DNA of 64,000 bases from Fallopia convolvulus (taxonomy: Eukaryota; Streptophyta; Magnoliopsida; Caryophyllales; Polygonaceae). The position numbers and the translations under genes were made by a program. This document shows positions 21,196 through 33,305 of this stretch, piece by piece. Every line of letters begins with the position of its first letter. Positions within the stretch are counted from its first letter, which is position 1. Below the pieces are notes generated by a model. It ran no database searches and had not been told where the DNA came from. It saw nothing but the letters and a program-made list of their open reading frames with translations. Where the stretch lies: contig OZ024724.1 of assembly GCA_964016875.1 (NCBI GenBank), positions 19,262,501-19,326,500 of the forward strand. The letters are read 5' to 3'.

Positions 21196-22430
21196 ACAAT
21201 AGATAACATATTTATATAATTTTATATACATAAATTCTTATGAGATGATATTTTCCATATTAGTTTAATATTTTATCTCTTCACAAGATTTAGGGTCTTA
21301 ATATTTTTTTTTATCTTTTAACAAGGCTCGAGCTCCAAGTATAAAATTTATATCTATATAATGATATAATTTTAAATAATAAATTTTGTATGTTGATATA
21401 TTTTGATTTTGAGAAAAAGATATAATTTTATGTTGATGACTAAGATTATATGTAAATGTCAAAAAAATAGAATTTTAATTTAAATTAATAAAATTAGATT
21501 TTCTTTATCTTTTTATGAATTTATATTAAAGATTTTTTCTTAAATCAATGTTTGATTAAAAAAAATAGAAAAATTTACAAATCTTGATGAATACTTGCTT
21601 AAATTGAATTTTGAAAAAAATTTACATTACATTTTTCTTAATTTTCTTTTAATTTTATTTATGTAAATATAGAATTTTTTTCTAGCCCCACCTTACATTT
21701 AAATGTTGTTATCTCTATGTTTTTTTTTGTAATTTAATATGGATGATAGGTTGATTAATACATTGAATTTTATAAATTTTCATATACATTAATTTTCTTT
21801 ACATTTTATTTCTTCGTTATTTAAATTTAGTATGGAAAACAACTTTATAGATAGATTGAATTTTGCAAAATAATACATAGATAATTTCTCTATATTTTAT
21901 CCCTTAAATCAAGGACAATGTTCTCTTCTATACTAATCTTTATATTGTATTTTTCATATTTACAAACATTCTTATTATTATAGAGTAAAAGATAATAACC
22001 CTAATAAATAATTTTAATAAATTAACTTTTAAAAAAATATTTTAATAAATTATATTATGCTTGGTAGATAACCATTATTATCTTTATAAAAAAACCAAGT
22101 ATTTTATACATATTAGTGCCTAAAAAATAAGAAAATATTATTTAAAAATATTCAATAAAAAGTAAAATTAATATTTTAATAATTTCAATCTAAATTAGGA
22201 CAAGATCTCTAAAAAACTGAAAAAATATTTAAAAATATATTAAATATGGAGTACAATCTAAAAAAAATAATTTGTCTATTGCAAAATTTATTATGATATT
22301 ATATAAATATATTTAGTATTTTAAATAAATATCGCAGAATGTATAATTTTTTAGTAAAATTCACGGGACTTCAAATAGTTATAAAATAAAGCTCGCATAA
22401 CAAAAACTAGTGTCTTATAAAACATGAAAC
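21196..22430. other. AT-rich DNA without recognised genes
   Basis: No coding signal is seen. It shares blocks with 17600-17790 and ends near ACTAGT at about 22408-22413, which might be another Helitron-type end. Nothing here can be annotated firmly. Confidence 0.4.
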
Positions 22431-22681
22431 AATAGTGCACGCATATCTTCATGCTCTGAATATGTTGGTCCGTCCGTATCAACATTTTTAACCGTTTATT
22501 CAGCATTACGTCTCCCGCTCGTCCCCTCCCACAAAAACTTGAAACTTAAACTTAGACAAAAAAAAAAAGATCCGATAAATTATTTCCCTCTCACTCCAAT
22601 TTTTCCATTCATTTTCCTCTTCATCCGAAAAAAAAAAAACACAATCCTTCTTTTCTTGGTCACAAAAACGTGTGGAAGATC

Positions 22682-22797
22682 AGGTAATCAAGTCATATTG
22701 ATTCAAGAAATTCCTATTGTGTACTTTAATAATCGAGCATGATGTTCTACCAAAAAATGAAAATAAATGAAGCATGATCTTGTTGATTTGGTTACAG
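22682..22797 (+). other. Possible 5'-UTR intron of the CAR gene
   Basis: CAG|GTAATC at about 22681 and GGTTACAG|AATCTA at about 22797 could bracket a leader intron. The remaining leader would be about 22630-22681 plus 22798-22891. This is inferred from splice-site form only. Confidence 0.35.
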
Positions 22798-22891
22798 AAT
22801 CTACGAATCCTTCCTTTGTTAATTGGAGTGGGGGATCAGAATTCATCACATCAGGGCAACAATTCAAATAAGAAGATCAATTAATATTAGA

Positions 22892-25800
22892 ATGGATAAT
22901 GTGTTGGGTTTTCTGAAGATTAGGGTGATAAGAGGGATCAATCTCGCTGTACGCGATGTTCATACCAGCGATCCTTACGTTTCCCTCAAGCTGGGAAAAC
23001 AGGTATCCTTGTTTAATTACCGTATGCATGTATTTTCAGGCTAATTTCTTTGGTCTCGCCTTAAAACATTTTAATTTTTGTTTGTAGCAATCATAATAAA
23101 TCTAAAATCAATGAATAATAATTTTCTTGAGAAAAAGTGCAATGTTATATTAGATATCAAGTTTCTCTAATCAGGTTACACCCGAAGGAATATCGGTTAC
23201 AAATATTTGCTATGAACCCGAAACAGGACTAAGTCGGGCAATGAAGTGAGCGACCGCTCAACTAACATAGGAAAGACATGAATTAGAGAAAATAGATAAG
23301 AGATATCAAATACGAAATATTAGGAGATCGAAGAAGTCAAAATTCCAAACACCACAAATTGAGCGATATTGCCCTGGAAGACCCATTGAAGAGGTTGTTG
23401 GGAAATTCGGGCCTACTGCAAAGAACAATGGCTTCACAAACTCTCAGGAGAAATCGAAACAAACAATAAGCGAGAACACAAGAGATTTGTTGACCCAGTT
23501 CGTCAGGAATGACTACGTCTGGGGGCACTACCAATACAAGGATTTCACTCTCAGTATTGTGGATACAATTACAATAACCAATGCTAGGTTTAAATAGAAG
23601 ACAAGAGGCAATAGGTTTAGCCCTAGAGAACATGTGCAAATTGGCCCAAAAAGAAAAACCCTAAGAAACCCATTTCTTCGGCTTGGCCTAAACATGAATC
23701 TGGCTCTAAAAAACCTAACAATCTCCCACCTGGAGACGGATTCCAATTGTAACTATCTTCAGCAACATAATCCCATCTGGTAGAGGTAGTGTCGGGCCTT
23801 CAACTTAAGTACTAAGGCCAGCTGAAGCCATGCACAACTTAAGCTTCTCTAAGGTCACAACCTTAGTCAACATGTCAACAGGATTCTCACTCCCTGAAAT
23901 CTTCACCAGTTGCAATGTCTTTTTCTCTAGAAGATGTCGTATGTAAGTGATACTTCACCTCAATGTGCTTGGTCCTTGAATGAAATGCCGGATTTTTAGC
24001 CAAGTGAATGACACTCTGACTGTCACTGTAGAGAATGCTATCACCTCGCCCTTTTCCCAACTCACCCAAGAAATTCTGCAACCATACCATCTCCTTGCTT
24101 GCCTCCGTCACTGCAATATATTCAGCTTCTGTGGTAGACAAAGCAACAACTTTCTGTAACTTTGAAGCCCAAGAGACTACAGTACCTCCCAAAGTGAATA
24201 AATACCCTGTTGTACTCCTTCTCTTATCAAGGTCACTAGAAGCAAAATCAGCATCAACAAATCCTGCCAACACAACTCTCTTGCCTTGGAAATACAAGGC
24301 CTTATCAGTAGTACTCCTCAGATATCTCAGAATCCATTTCACTGCCTCCCAATGCTTTCTTCCCGGATTACCCAAGAAACGACTTACTACTCCCACCGCA
24401 TGTGCAATGTCCGGTCTAGTGCAGACCATTGCATACATCAGGCTCCCAATTGCAGAAGCATATGGTGTCTTTTGCATTTGGACACGTTCATTTTGACTCT
24501 TAGGGTTGTCCTTGTTAGACAACCTAAACTGACAGCCTAATGGAACATTGACAGGTTTTGCATCCTCCATGTTGAACCTTTTCAAGACCTTCTTGATATA
24601 CTCAGCCTGAGATAGATACAACTTTCCTGCCACCCTGTCTCATACCCAAAATCAGCTTAGCATCTCCTAAGTCTTTCATGGCAAACCTCTTGGACAATTG
24701 TTCTTTCATCTTGCTCACTTCTTGAGCTCTTGTTCCAGCTATTAACATGTCATCAACATATAGCAAAAAATAATATAGTCATTTCCAATCTTCTTGAAGT
24801 AGCAGCAGTGATCAGCCTCAGTTCTTACAAACTTGATATCTTGCATGAAAGAATCAAATTTCTTGTACCACTGTCTGGGAGCCTGTTTTAAGCCATACAA
24901 GCTCTTCTTTAATCTACACACGAGCTGCTCATTACCCTTAGACAAGTATCCCTCTGATTGCACCATATAGATGTCCTCATCAAGGTCACCATGCAGAAAA
25001 GTTATCTTTACATTCATCTGTTGTAACTCCAAATTTTCTACAGCCACCATACTCAGCAAAAGTCGAATGGTAGTCATCTTCACAACAAGAGTAAACACAT
25101 CAGTGTAGTCTATGACATACTTCTGCTGAAACTCCTTTACAACCAGCCTTGCCTTTTAACGCTTGCTCCCATCAGCCTCCTCTTTTACCCTGTAAACTAG
25201 GGGTGTCCATAAAAAACCGGAACCGAAAAACCGAACCGAAAAACTGAAAAACTGATTATTTTTTAGGTTAACCAAACCGACTTTTTTTGAATTTTCGGTT
25301 TGGTTAACCGAACCGAAAATATTTCGGTTTATCGGTTCAGTTTCGGTTCCCGACTTTACATTTAACGGTTAACCGAAAAACCAAATATATATTAATATTT
25401 TATTCAAATATTAGTTATCTTTGATTTATTTAGTGGTTAAACTCTATGATCTTCAAGGTGTTAATGTAGTTTGTCTTTCATTCTTCAATTTTAACAATTT
25501 ACACACTATTTTTCCACATTCCATTGATATAAGAGTCGCTTATTAAATTTGATGGGATAAAAATTAATACACACAATATTTGATTCCACACAATATAGTA
25601 TATACTCTTGATATTTGTTTACAAAAATCAAAACAATATGATATAAATACATATTTAAAATAAAAAGTCTTACTTGATCACTTCTTTTTATTTAAATTTT
25701 ATTATTTTAGTCTTAATTATTTAAGGTAAAATTACATAAACGGTTATCGGTTAACCGAGAAAACCGAACCGAAAAATTGGTTAACCGAACTACGGTTAAC

Positions 25801-28800
25801 CGAGATTCACGGTTCGGTTTCGGTTCATGATTTTAACTAACCGAAATCATGGTTAACCGAACTTCGGTTAACCGAAATCACGGTTAACCGGGTTTGGACA
25901 CCCCTATTGTAAACCCATTTGTTATGCAAAGCCCTCTTGCCACTTGTAAGCTTAACCAAATCCCAAGTCTGGTTGGTCATTAAAGAATTCATCTCATCAT
26001 CCATGGCCAACTTCCACTTTCTCACATCTTGAGTGTGAGATGCCTCAGCATAACATTCCGGCTCACCATTATCAGTCAACAACAGATAGAAATTAGAAGG
26101 CGAATATCTATCAGGCGATCTATGCTCCCTTGTTGACCACCTCAACTGAACCTCAGGAGAGCGTGGTTGCTCTTCAATGACCTCTTGGTCATCGCTGCTT
26201 TGTGATTCAGCTTCATCAGGCTCTTGCCTGTTGGGAACTCTTTTACTCTCACCCAAATTAGAGATATCCAGCTTAACAACATCAGAATCAAACTCTGACT
26301 CAACTCTCAATCTGTCCTTGTACAACACCTTTTCATCAAACACAACATCCCGACTTCGAATAACCTTCTTCTTTTGATCATCCCAAAAATGATATCCAAA
26401 GTCATCGCCACCATATCCAATAAAGGTGCACTTAACAGACTTAGCATCTAATTTACTCCTCTCAACATCAGCAATATGAACATATGCAGTGCACCCAAAA
26501 ACGCGTAGAAAGGAGAGATTTACCTTCTTGCCTGTCCAAATCTCTTCTGGAATCCCGTTCTACAAGGGAGTTGAAGGCCCCCTATGCCTCAGCCCAGAAC
26601 ATCTTTGGAAGTTCGCACTTCAACCTCATACTTCTAGAACGTTCATTCAGAGTTCTATTCATACGTTCTGCCACTCCGTTCTCTTGAGGAGTCCCTTTCA
26701 GAGTCTTCTCCATTGTAATCCCATTGTCAGCACAATAACTCTTAAACTCTTGAAGCTCATACTCTCCCCTATTATCAGACCTCAAACATTTCACTTTGAG
26801 ACTTGTCTCAGTTTCAACTCGGGTTTTCCACTTCTTAAAGTAAGCAAAAGCATCATATTTCTGCTTCAAGAAATAAACCTATCCCTTTCTTGTGGAGTCA
26901 TCAATAAAGGTCATGTAGTAGGATGCACCTCCCATGGAGGTCACTGGGGCCGACCCCCATAAATCGCTGTGAACCAGTTCCAGTTTTTATTTCCTCAAAG
27001 CTCTACCACCTCTTGAGAAACTCACCCTTTTCTGCTTCCCAAGAACACAGTCTTCACACAACCCAATATCAACAGACTTCAGACCCGACAGCAAACCCTT
27101 AGAACACAGAACCTTCATTCCTTTTTCACTCATATGACCCAGACGACAGTGCCACAAATCAGCATCACATTCATCCCCTGCAACAGCAATGCTATCCCAA
27201 ATGCCACCAGTCAAGTATAGCGTTCCTTCTTTCTTACCACGAGCCAAAATCATGGCCCCCTTAGTAATTTTCCAAGTACTACACCCAAAGGTCACTTGAT
27301 AACCTTCATCATCCAGTTGCCCAACAGAAAGCAAGTTCCTTTTCAAGCCAGGAATATGCCTTACTCCATGCCACATCAGTGTAGAACCGTTAGGAGTTCC
27401 AACACGAACATCTCCTTTCCCCACAATATCTAAGGCCTCATCATCAGCAAGATAGACCTTTCCCAAATTCCTAGAAGAATAGTTTTCCATAATATCAGCA
27501 TCACTGCAAGAATGGAAAGACGCACCTGAATCCAACACCCAAGACTCCAGCTGACTGCCTAAACTCAGAATCAGAACATCACCATCATCATCTGACGCAA
27601 TATTCACTGAATTGTCTGCATTGCTTGCAGTCTTGTCTTTTGGAGCTTCACACTCATTCTTGAAGTGTCCAAACTCATTATAGTTCCAACACTTAATCTT
27701 GCTCGTTTCCTTGGTGGACTTTTTCCCTCCCCTTGGAATTCGATCTACCATGGTCAAACTTCTTTTTTGAATCAGATCTGCCCATTTGACCAGCATTCAA
27801 TGTCGATCCCGATGAAGAACCTGTTTCTTTTCTGCGAATTTTCTTCGCTCATCATCAGATCCCTTACATCATCAAACTTTAACTTTTCTTTCCCTTCCCA
27901 ACCGAAGCACTAACATCAGTAACAGTTCCATTCCAACTTTCAGGTAAAGAAGAAAGTAAAAGTAGGGCACAAACCTCATCGTCGAATTCAATCTCCACTG
28001 ACTGTAGTTGTGCGATTATCATGTTTAATTCATTCAGGAACTTTGAAACCGAGGTGTCTTCCTTCATCTTCTGATTGACTAACCGCTTGACCAAGTGCAC
28101 CTTGTTCACGGCTAACGGTTTCTCATACAACGCGAACAAGATTGAAAGCAGTTCCTTTGTCGACTTAGCCTTCACCGTGTGATGAGCTACGTTCCTGGAT
28201 AAGGACAAGCGAATTGCACTCATCGCCTTCCTATCCAACAACTTCCACTCATCATCCTTCATGTCCTCCGGCTGCTCTCCAAGAGGCAAGTGAAGATCTT
28301 TACCATAGAGGTAATCTTCCATCTGCATCTTCCAGAAGCCAAAGTCTGTTCCCTCGAACTTCTCCACTGGAATCTTTCCGCTCATTGCTTCTGTAGGAAC
28401 CTGCCGCTCTGATACCACGTTGTTGGGAAATTCGGACCTACTACAAAGAACAACGACCTAACAAACTCACACGAGAAATCGAAACAAACAATAAGCGAGA
28501 ACACAAGAGATTTGTTGACCCAGCTCGTCAGAAATGACTACGTCTGGGGGCACTATCAAGCCAGGGATTTCACTCTCAATATTGTGGATACATTACAATA
28601 ATCAATGCTAGGTTTAAATAGAAGACAAGAGGCAATAGGTTTAATCCTAGAGAACATGTGCAAATTGGGCCCAAAAAGAAAAACCCATTTAAGGTTATGA
28701 TCAATATTGCCCGGAAAGACCTATTGATCAAGTGTTGTCACATTCAGGGATTAAGGATGCGAGCATTTGTTCAGCTGAGATTGGACACCAAGAATCCCAA

Positions 28801-29933
28801 ACCAACATCCAGTCTTAATCGAATAAATACCATTGCTTGAATGTTGCCAAATCACGACACCAGATTCATACTGTAAACTCAAAGGAATACTCAGCACATT
28901 CCAAGAGCTTCAACATTCCAAGAGTGGGTCTCGTGATTTATTAAGTCAGCAACTGTCAACCAAAGGATTTTTCCAATGAATCTTGCATTCTCCATCCTTA
29001 CCCATGAGAAGCAGAAGCGTGCTTTAATAGAGAATGAATGAATATCATATCATCAGAAGCTTTCTGATTTGAGTCCTGTCATTCTCCAGCTAAATCAAAT
29101 AGACCATGAATACGATTTGCCACGCGTCGCTGGGAAGCTTTATGGTGAAAATAGGTTGTATTACTGTTCTTCCCAACATCATGAAGTTCATTAGACCGAG
29201 CTCGCATGAGCCTCTATCCAGGCGTTCATACAAAGGGTCTTGATTCCTCCTTTGCCTTTGCCAAGTAAACCGCCCACACGAACAGCCCATATCCAGCAAG
29301 TGTAGATCATCAATCACACAACGGAATGTGGATAAATCAGAATCAAGTACCTCAGCGCCCCCAGATTTTTCAGAATTAAGTGTAGAAATTATTTCAATTG
29401 TACATGAAAATAGCTATAATATGATGGAATTAATGTATACACATTTTGCAGAAGTTGAAGACACGGGTAATAAAGAGAAATATAAATCCGCAATGGAACG
29501 AGGACCTAACCCTCTCTGTTTCGGATCCTGAATTACCCGTAAAGCTGGTGAGTAACGTACGAGTACATTAGTAGTATATATGTGTTTATGGTTACAAATG
29601 AATGTGTATGAAAACTGGTGATGAGTAATGAGCAATGTGCAGACGGTATACGACCACGACACGTTGAGCAAGGACGATAAGATGGGGGAGGCGGAATTCG
29701 ACATGAAGCCATTCATCCAGGCGCTGCGGATGGAGCTCGACGGCCTCCAGAGCGGGACCATCATCACCAGAATCACACCCTCCCGGAAAAACTGCTTGTC
29801 CGAGGAAAGCAGCATTGTGTGGTACCATGGCAGGGTTACACAGAACATGTGTCTTCGCCTTAAGAACGTCGAACGTGGGGAAGTCGAGATCCAACTTCAG
29901 TGGGTCAATGTTCCTGGCTGCAAAGGTATATAA
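22892..29933 (+). CDS. CAR: C2-domain ABA-related (CAR) protein, three exons
   Basis: Exons 22892-23002, 29452-29547 and 29643-29933 join in phase 0 to 165 codons plus stop. Introns start GTATCC and GTGAGT and end TTTTGCAG and TGTGCAG. The product is a single C2 domain of the usual CAR length: N-terminal MDNVLGFLKIRV, Ca2+-site aspartates D22 and D27 (RDVHTSDPY) and D73, D75, D81 (YDHDTLSKDDKMG), and a CAR-type C-terminus with TIITRITPSR, EESSIVW and GEVEIQLQW. CAR proteins bind membrane phospholipids in a Ca2+-dependent way and recruit PYR/PYL abscisic-acid receptors. An upstream in-frame ATG at 22823 would add 23 residues; the start chosen matches the family. No disabling change is seen. 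Intron 1 (6449 bp) is filled with transposons. Confidence 0.92.
23130..23395 (-). mobile_element. LINE 3' end in CAR intron 1
   Basis: On the minus strand this follows the zinc-binding region of a LINE and ends in a TAATATAACATTGCAC/TTTTTCTCAAG stretch, the usual 3' end of plant LINEs. Translation just before the copia LTR gives a short block like NNLFNGSSRAISLNLWC. The rest of this LINE is at 28688-29335, across the copia element. Confidence 0.6.
23396..23720 (-). repeat. 3' LTR of the copia element (325 bp)
   Basis: On the plus strand it starts TGTTGGGAAATTC and ends CCTAACA. It matches 28421-28687 closely. The purine tract at 23721-23731 abuts it, which fixes it as the downstream LTR on the minus strand. 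Confidence 0.9.
25198..25906 (+). mobile_element. hAT-type MITE (709 bp) in the copia RT
   Basis: The ends are TAGGGGTGTCC...GGACACCCCTA and the flanking 8 bp match at 7 of 8 positions (CTGTAAAC, 25190-25197; TTGTAAAC, 25907-25914). Both point to the hAT superfamily. The subterminal regions are packed with CGGTTAACCG-type motifs in both orientations. It has no coding capacity. A second copy was split by the large MULE (34369-34557 and 60792-61193). Confidence 0.88.
28406..28417 (-). other. Primer-binding site of the copia element
   Basis: The minus strand reads TGGTATCAGAGC, complementary to the 3' end of initiator tRNA-Met, the standard copia primer. It is three bases inside the LTR at 28421. 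Confidence 0.85.
28421..28687 (-). repeat. 5' LTR of the copia element (truncated)
   Basis: It matches 23396-23720 from TGTTGGGAAATTC to about AAAAACCC, then diverges, so the first ~50 bp (in element orientation) are missing. Confidence 0.85.
28688..29335 (-). mobile_element. LINE fragments in CAR intron 1
   Basis: On the minus strand three LINE blocks are joined by deletions: an endonuclease C-terminus with VIDDLHLLDMGCSCGRFTWQ (about 29260-29320); a linker with TTYFHHKASQRRVANRI (about 29120), the usual motif between endonuclease and RT; and a zinc-binding region with VVIWQHSSNGIYSIK (about 28800-28850). The RT itself is absent. It continues at 23130-23395. Confidence 0.75.
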
Positions 29934-30169
29934 ATAAATAGCTAACTCCCCAAGCTCTTCTTCTTAACTTTGGTTTGTTTGATCGTGAACAAGGAAAGCC
30001 GATTATAATAGTATGTATGTATGTATAGTTCCAATTTTATTTCATCGGATGTCTTCCACAGGGAACCAGTCCGGTGTATATATATATATAGTAGGTCACC
30101 ACAGGACCTGTAACAACAACTTCATTGTATATATATAGGATATGCAACAGATCATGAAAGGAAACTTAC
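29934..30169. other. Intergenic gap between CAR and the TOC64 pseudogene
   Basis: This would hold the 3' UTR of CAR. A short (TA)n run is at 30078-30092. The last TOC64 exon expected here was not recognised. Confidence 0.5.
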
Positions 30170-31769
30170 CTTCAATTGCCTCTTTATAGTAGCCAAGCAT
30201 TTATCGCGCTGTTCCCTTACGTAGCTATGCCTTGCCATGCTGAACAAAGTTCAAATTAAACATATCTCAGTTGCCAACTTCAAAGATGTATTTGCTTGTA
30301 AAATGGGCAACACAAAAAGTGATTGATCCTAGCAATCAGCATAACAAAATGAAACAAAAGCTCCTACACCAAAATGGAATAATCAACTATGGCAAGTCAC
30401 CAGAGAACAGGTTTGTCAGCATACCTATCAAGGACAATGGCTTTAGTGCAATCTGACTCTGCTTGATGAAAACTGACAGACGTGACCAAAATAAAGTTGA
30501 AAGCAAATATAATTAGTTAAGCATATGCTGAATTCAAAGAATTCAGTCGAGGTGAATAATAATACCTTCCAAGCTCTAAATAAGCTGCAGCCCTCTTGCT
30601 GTAGCAAGTTGCATTACTCTCAGTCAATCTAATTGCTTCCGTGTATAAGCTGCTAGCTTTCCTCCATTGTTTTTATTTGAATGCTTGGTTTCCCTACAAT
30701 GCACGCTTTTGATTAATCACACTTCTTTGAAGGATATAAATAATCATCGTCATTTTTAAGAGCACATGTCAGAAACATAATTAATACACAGGGAAATGAT
30801 GTAATTAACAACATGATCACAAGGAACAATATTAGTCTCGAGACTTAATATTTTAGTCTCCCTTTCTATTTCTGGCATCCCGAAACTTAGTTTGCGTTTA
30901 ATTAGGTAAATATGCCAAAAAGAATCCTGAGTACTTTGTATCTTACCATGTTGAATTAAATTGAATAGGAAAAAAATTTCCAAAACATCAGTCAGTTAAA
31001 CTAGGATTAAATCTGGAAAATCCTACAAATTTTATTGAGTAGGAAGTTTTAAGTGATCTCTCCTTTGAAGCTGTAGGACTTTCCACAAGGAGAGAGTACA
31101 GAGGTCCCTATATATAGGAACTAACCTAGTTTCGTCCATCCTCATAATGGAACCCCTTGGAGAGTTATCTTTGTTTTCTGATTCCAAGATTATGCTTTTA
31201 ATTTGTCATGTTCCAAGACAATGCAGGTAAAATTCTACTTAAACTCTTCAAGTGGCAAGTACGTGAAGATAGTACTAATCACATTCAAAATAATTCACCG
31301 TATATAAGTTGTATTCTGCTACTTAAAAAGCGAATCGAAAGCATCTCAAAGATAATAGATGGTTTTAAAACAAAAGATGAAATATTGCACTTTTTTACTC
31401 ACTTTGACACTAATTCAATTGGATAAGAATCTCACCTCAGCAGAACAATCATTGCTTTGGCCATTCCTTTCAAAGCTAGAGAATTCCCTCAAGCCTGGAA
31501 CATTTGCACCCAATTAGTCTCCAAGATTCTGGTGCTTCAATGTTTGACCTAAGATTTAGATAGCCAGAATTTTGAGTAAGATTTGCACAATGAGAAAATA
31601 GATTTGATAACTGGCTGTGCAATCCGATTACCCAGGGTTCCATTTAGCTCAAAACAGTCATCTGCAATCAACAAGTGCCTAGAAGTTTGACATTTGGATC
31701 TCATTTGAGACTTGGACTAAAATTTCCAATTTCCTTGTCTTTTTTCGATAAAATGAATTAGATATATAC

Positions 31770-32030
31770 ATGTATGCATAATTTTATGCACTGCCTTTGA
31801 GATGGATTTAGTTCCTATATCAATTTTGGTGCATTCTAACTAAATTCAGTTATTATTGTCACATAGCTAAATTTCAGTTTTTCTTGAGTCTGTCGGGCGT
31901 ACCCCCTTTCCCTTGGGCAGGGGTACCCCCATCTTGACCCCCCAGATTCCGCTTTAGCGGAGCCTCATTGGGTCAATGATAATGATGTCATGATGATGAC
32001 ATGTATGCATAATTTCATCTATCATGACTG
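31770..32030. repeat. Dispersed repeat, copy 1 (in TOC64 pseudogene intron)
   Basis: About 220 bp of similarity to 33090-33305, including TTTTGGTGCATTYTAAYTAAATTCA, the stretch TTATTATTGTCACATAGCT, and CCC(C)AGATYC near the end. Same orientation in both copies. The family is not recognised. Confidence 0.7.
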
Positions 32031-33089
32031 TATCCCAATTGAGAACAACTCCTGATCCCCGAAATTGGTTCCACTTCCTATTAATTAGTCAATGAATTCA
32101 CTCAATATAGAATGATGTCAAACGGCTTCAACTGCACTCATTTAAAAGTGTTCCAAAGCCTAATGCTGGTTATATCACAAGAGAAGTAAACTTGCTCAAA
32201 GAAAAATCAACAAGACCAGCAGGAGCAGCCGAGCAGCTACAGCAGCTCCACTTGAGGATCCTCCAGGCACTCTAGCAGGAGCAGCGGGATTTGTAGGTGT
32301 ATCACAATGTTGATTTTCTCCAGTAATACTGGAATACATAGAATTTCAAAACCATGAGGATTGAGGAGTATATAACAAAATTAGAATACTAATTTGAATT
32401 ACCAAACCATGAGGCATCATTTAAATAGAAATTACTTAATTATCGGTACGGGCAAGATTATTATCCTCATATATGTACAAAAGTAAGTTAATGGAGAAGA
32501 CCTATATCATTCTCTAAACCCAGCCAAAGTAAACCCAGAAGTCCTTTATTAGTACTCTTAGCTTACAATTTTAACAAGCAGCTACAGATGAGAGTGTGAA
32601 CCTTAAAGCCATCTCATCAACAACAGTTTTTCCAACACAAGTTGCACCACCTTCTAATAGCGTTAATACAGCATAAGGTTTTTCCGAAGCAGCCTCATGG
32701 GTCCTTGCCCAATCAAGATTGCCAAACCCAGTCACATAGCCATCAAATGTTAAATCTGTGTAGCAAAAAAAAAAATGTTACCAAAAGCTCTGATCGAAAT
32801 AGTTACTCAGACATGATGAGTAAAACAAAACGTTATAGGAAATTACAGATTCGACGCTAAAAATTTAATTGTCACTCGAGTGGAAACAACCGGCAAAAAA
32901 GCATCAACGCCGACATAAAACGGGATTACAACGATAGTAAATCAAAAAAAAGTTTTGATCATTAGCACTAGACATGATTGCAAAGTACCATCTGAACTCA
33001 AAGACTGTCCTAGACTGAAACAACGTAAATTAGCTATCAAACAATTATTTTTCATTACTTATTCATTCAACAATGGGGCACATCCTCAT

Positions 33090-33305
33090 GCTCATTGGCT
33101 TTTATACAATGCCTTTGAGGTGGATATAACCCCTATATTAATTTTGGTGCATTTTAATTAAATTCAATTATTATTGTCACATAGCTGAATTTAGTTTTCC
33201 TCGGGACTTTCGGGCAAATCCTCCTGAGATGTTCAGGCCATAGGTGCCCCCGTCTTAACCCCCAAGATCCTGCTGGAGCGGGATTTTATGGATGATGATA
33301 CCTAT
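33090..33305. repeat. Dispersed repeat, copy 2
   Basis: Partner of 31770-32030, lying in the intron between TOC64 pseudogene exons 1 and 2. Confidence 0.7.

Larger units (their letters stand above)
23887..28418 (-). pseudogene. gag-pol: gag-pol of the copia element (broken)
   Basis: Gag (28418-27879) has VEKFEGTDFGFWKMQMEDYL. The zinc knuckle (about 27690) reads CWNYNEFGHFKNEC, so the second Cys is Tyr. Protease has LDSGASFHSC (about 27530) and the pre-integrase region LWHCRLGHMSEKG. Integrase (about 26960-26500) has RSDNRGEY and GTPQENGVAERMNRT. RT (26010-24740) has WKLAMDDEM, KWVYN then, after the MITE, KSLYGLKQAPRQW, with the YVDD box lost to a frameshift at about 24750. RNase H (24633-23887) has ASAIGSLMYAM, GFVDADF and TTEAEY. 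Frameshifts lie near 27850, 26900, 26350, 25140 and 24640. Confidence 0.88.
23396..28687 (-). mobile_element. Ty1/copia LTR retrotransposon (minus strand, 5.3 kb incl. MITE)
   Basis: Domain order gag, zinc knuckle, protease, integrase, RT, RNase H on the minus strand identifies copia. LTRs lie at 23396-23720 and 28421-28687, the latter truncated by about 50 bp. The primer site TGGTATCAGAGC (initiator tRNA-Met) is next to the right LTR and a purine-rich AGGTGGGAGAT next to the left one. It resembles Tnt1/Tork-like elements. A hAT MITE (25198-25906) interrupts the RT. The element lies in a LINE within intron 1 of the CAR gene, antisense to it. Confidence 0.92.

Noticed and set aside
18208..22413. 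A single Helitron spanning this interval (TC-type start near 18208, ACTAGT near 22413)
   Set aside because: The 3' hairpin is weak and the 5' end is only suggestive. The MULE with a perfect 9-bp TSD explains the core better.
27665..27913. Plus-strand frames across the copia region
   Set aside because: They are reverse-strand shadows of copia gag and protease.
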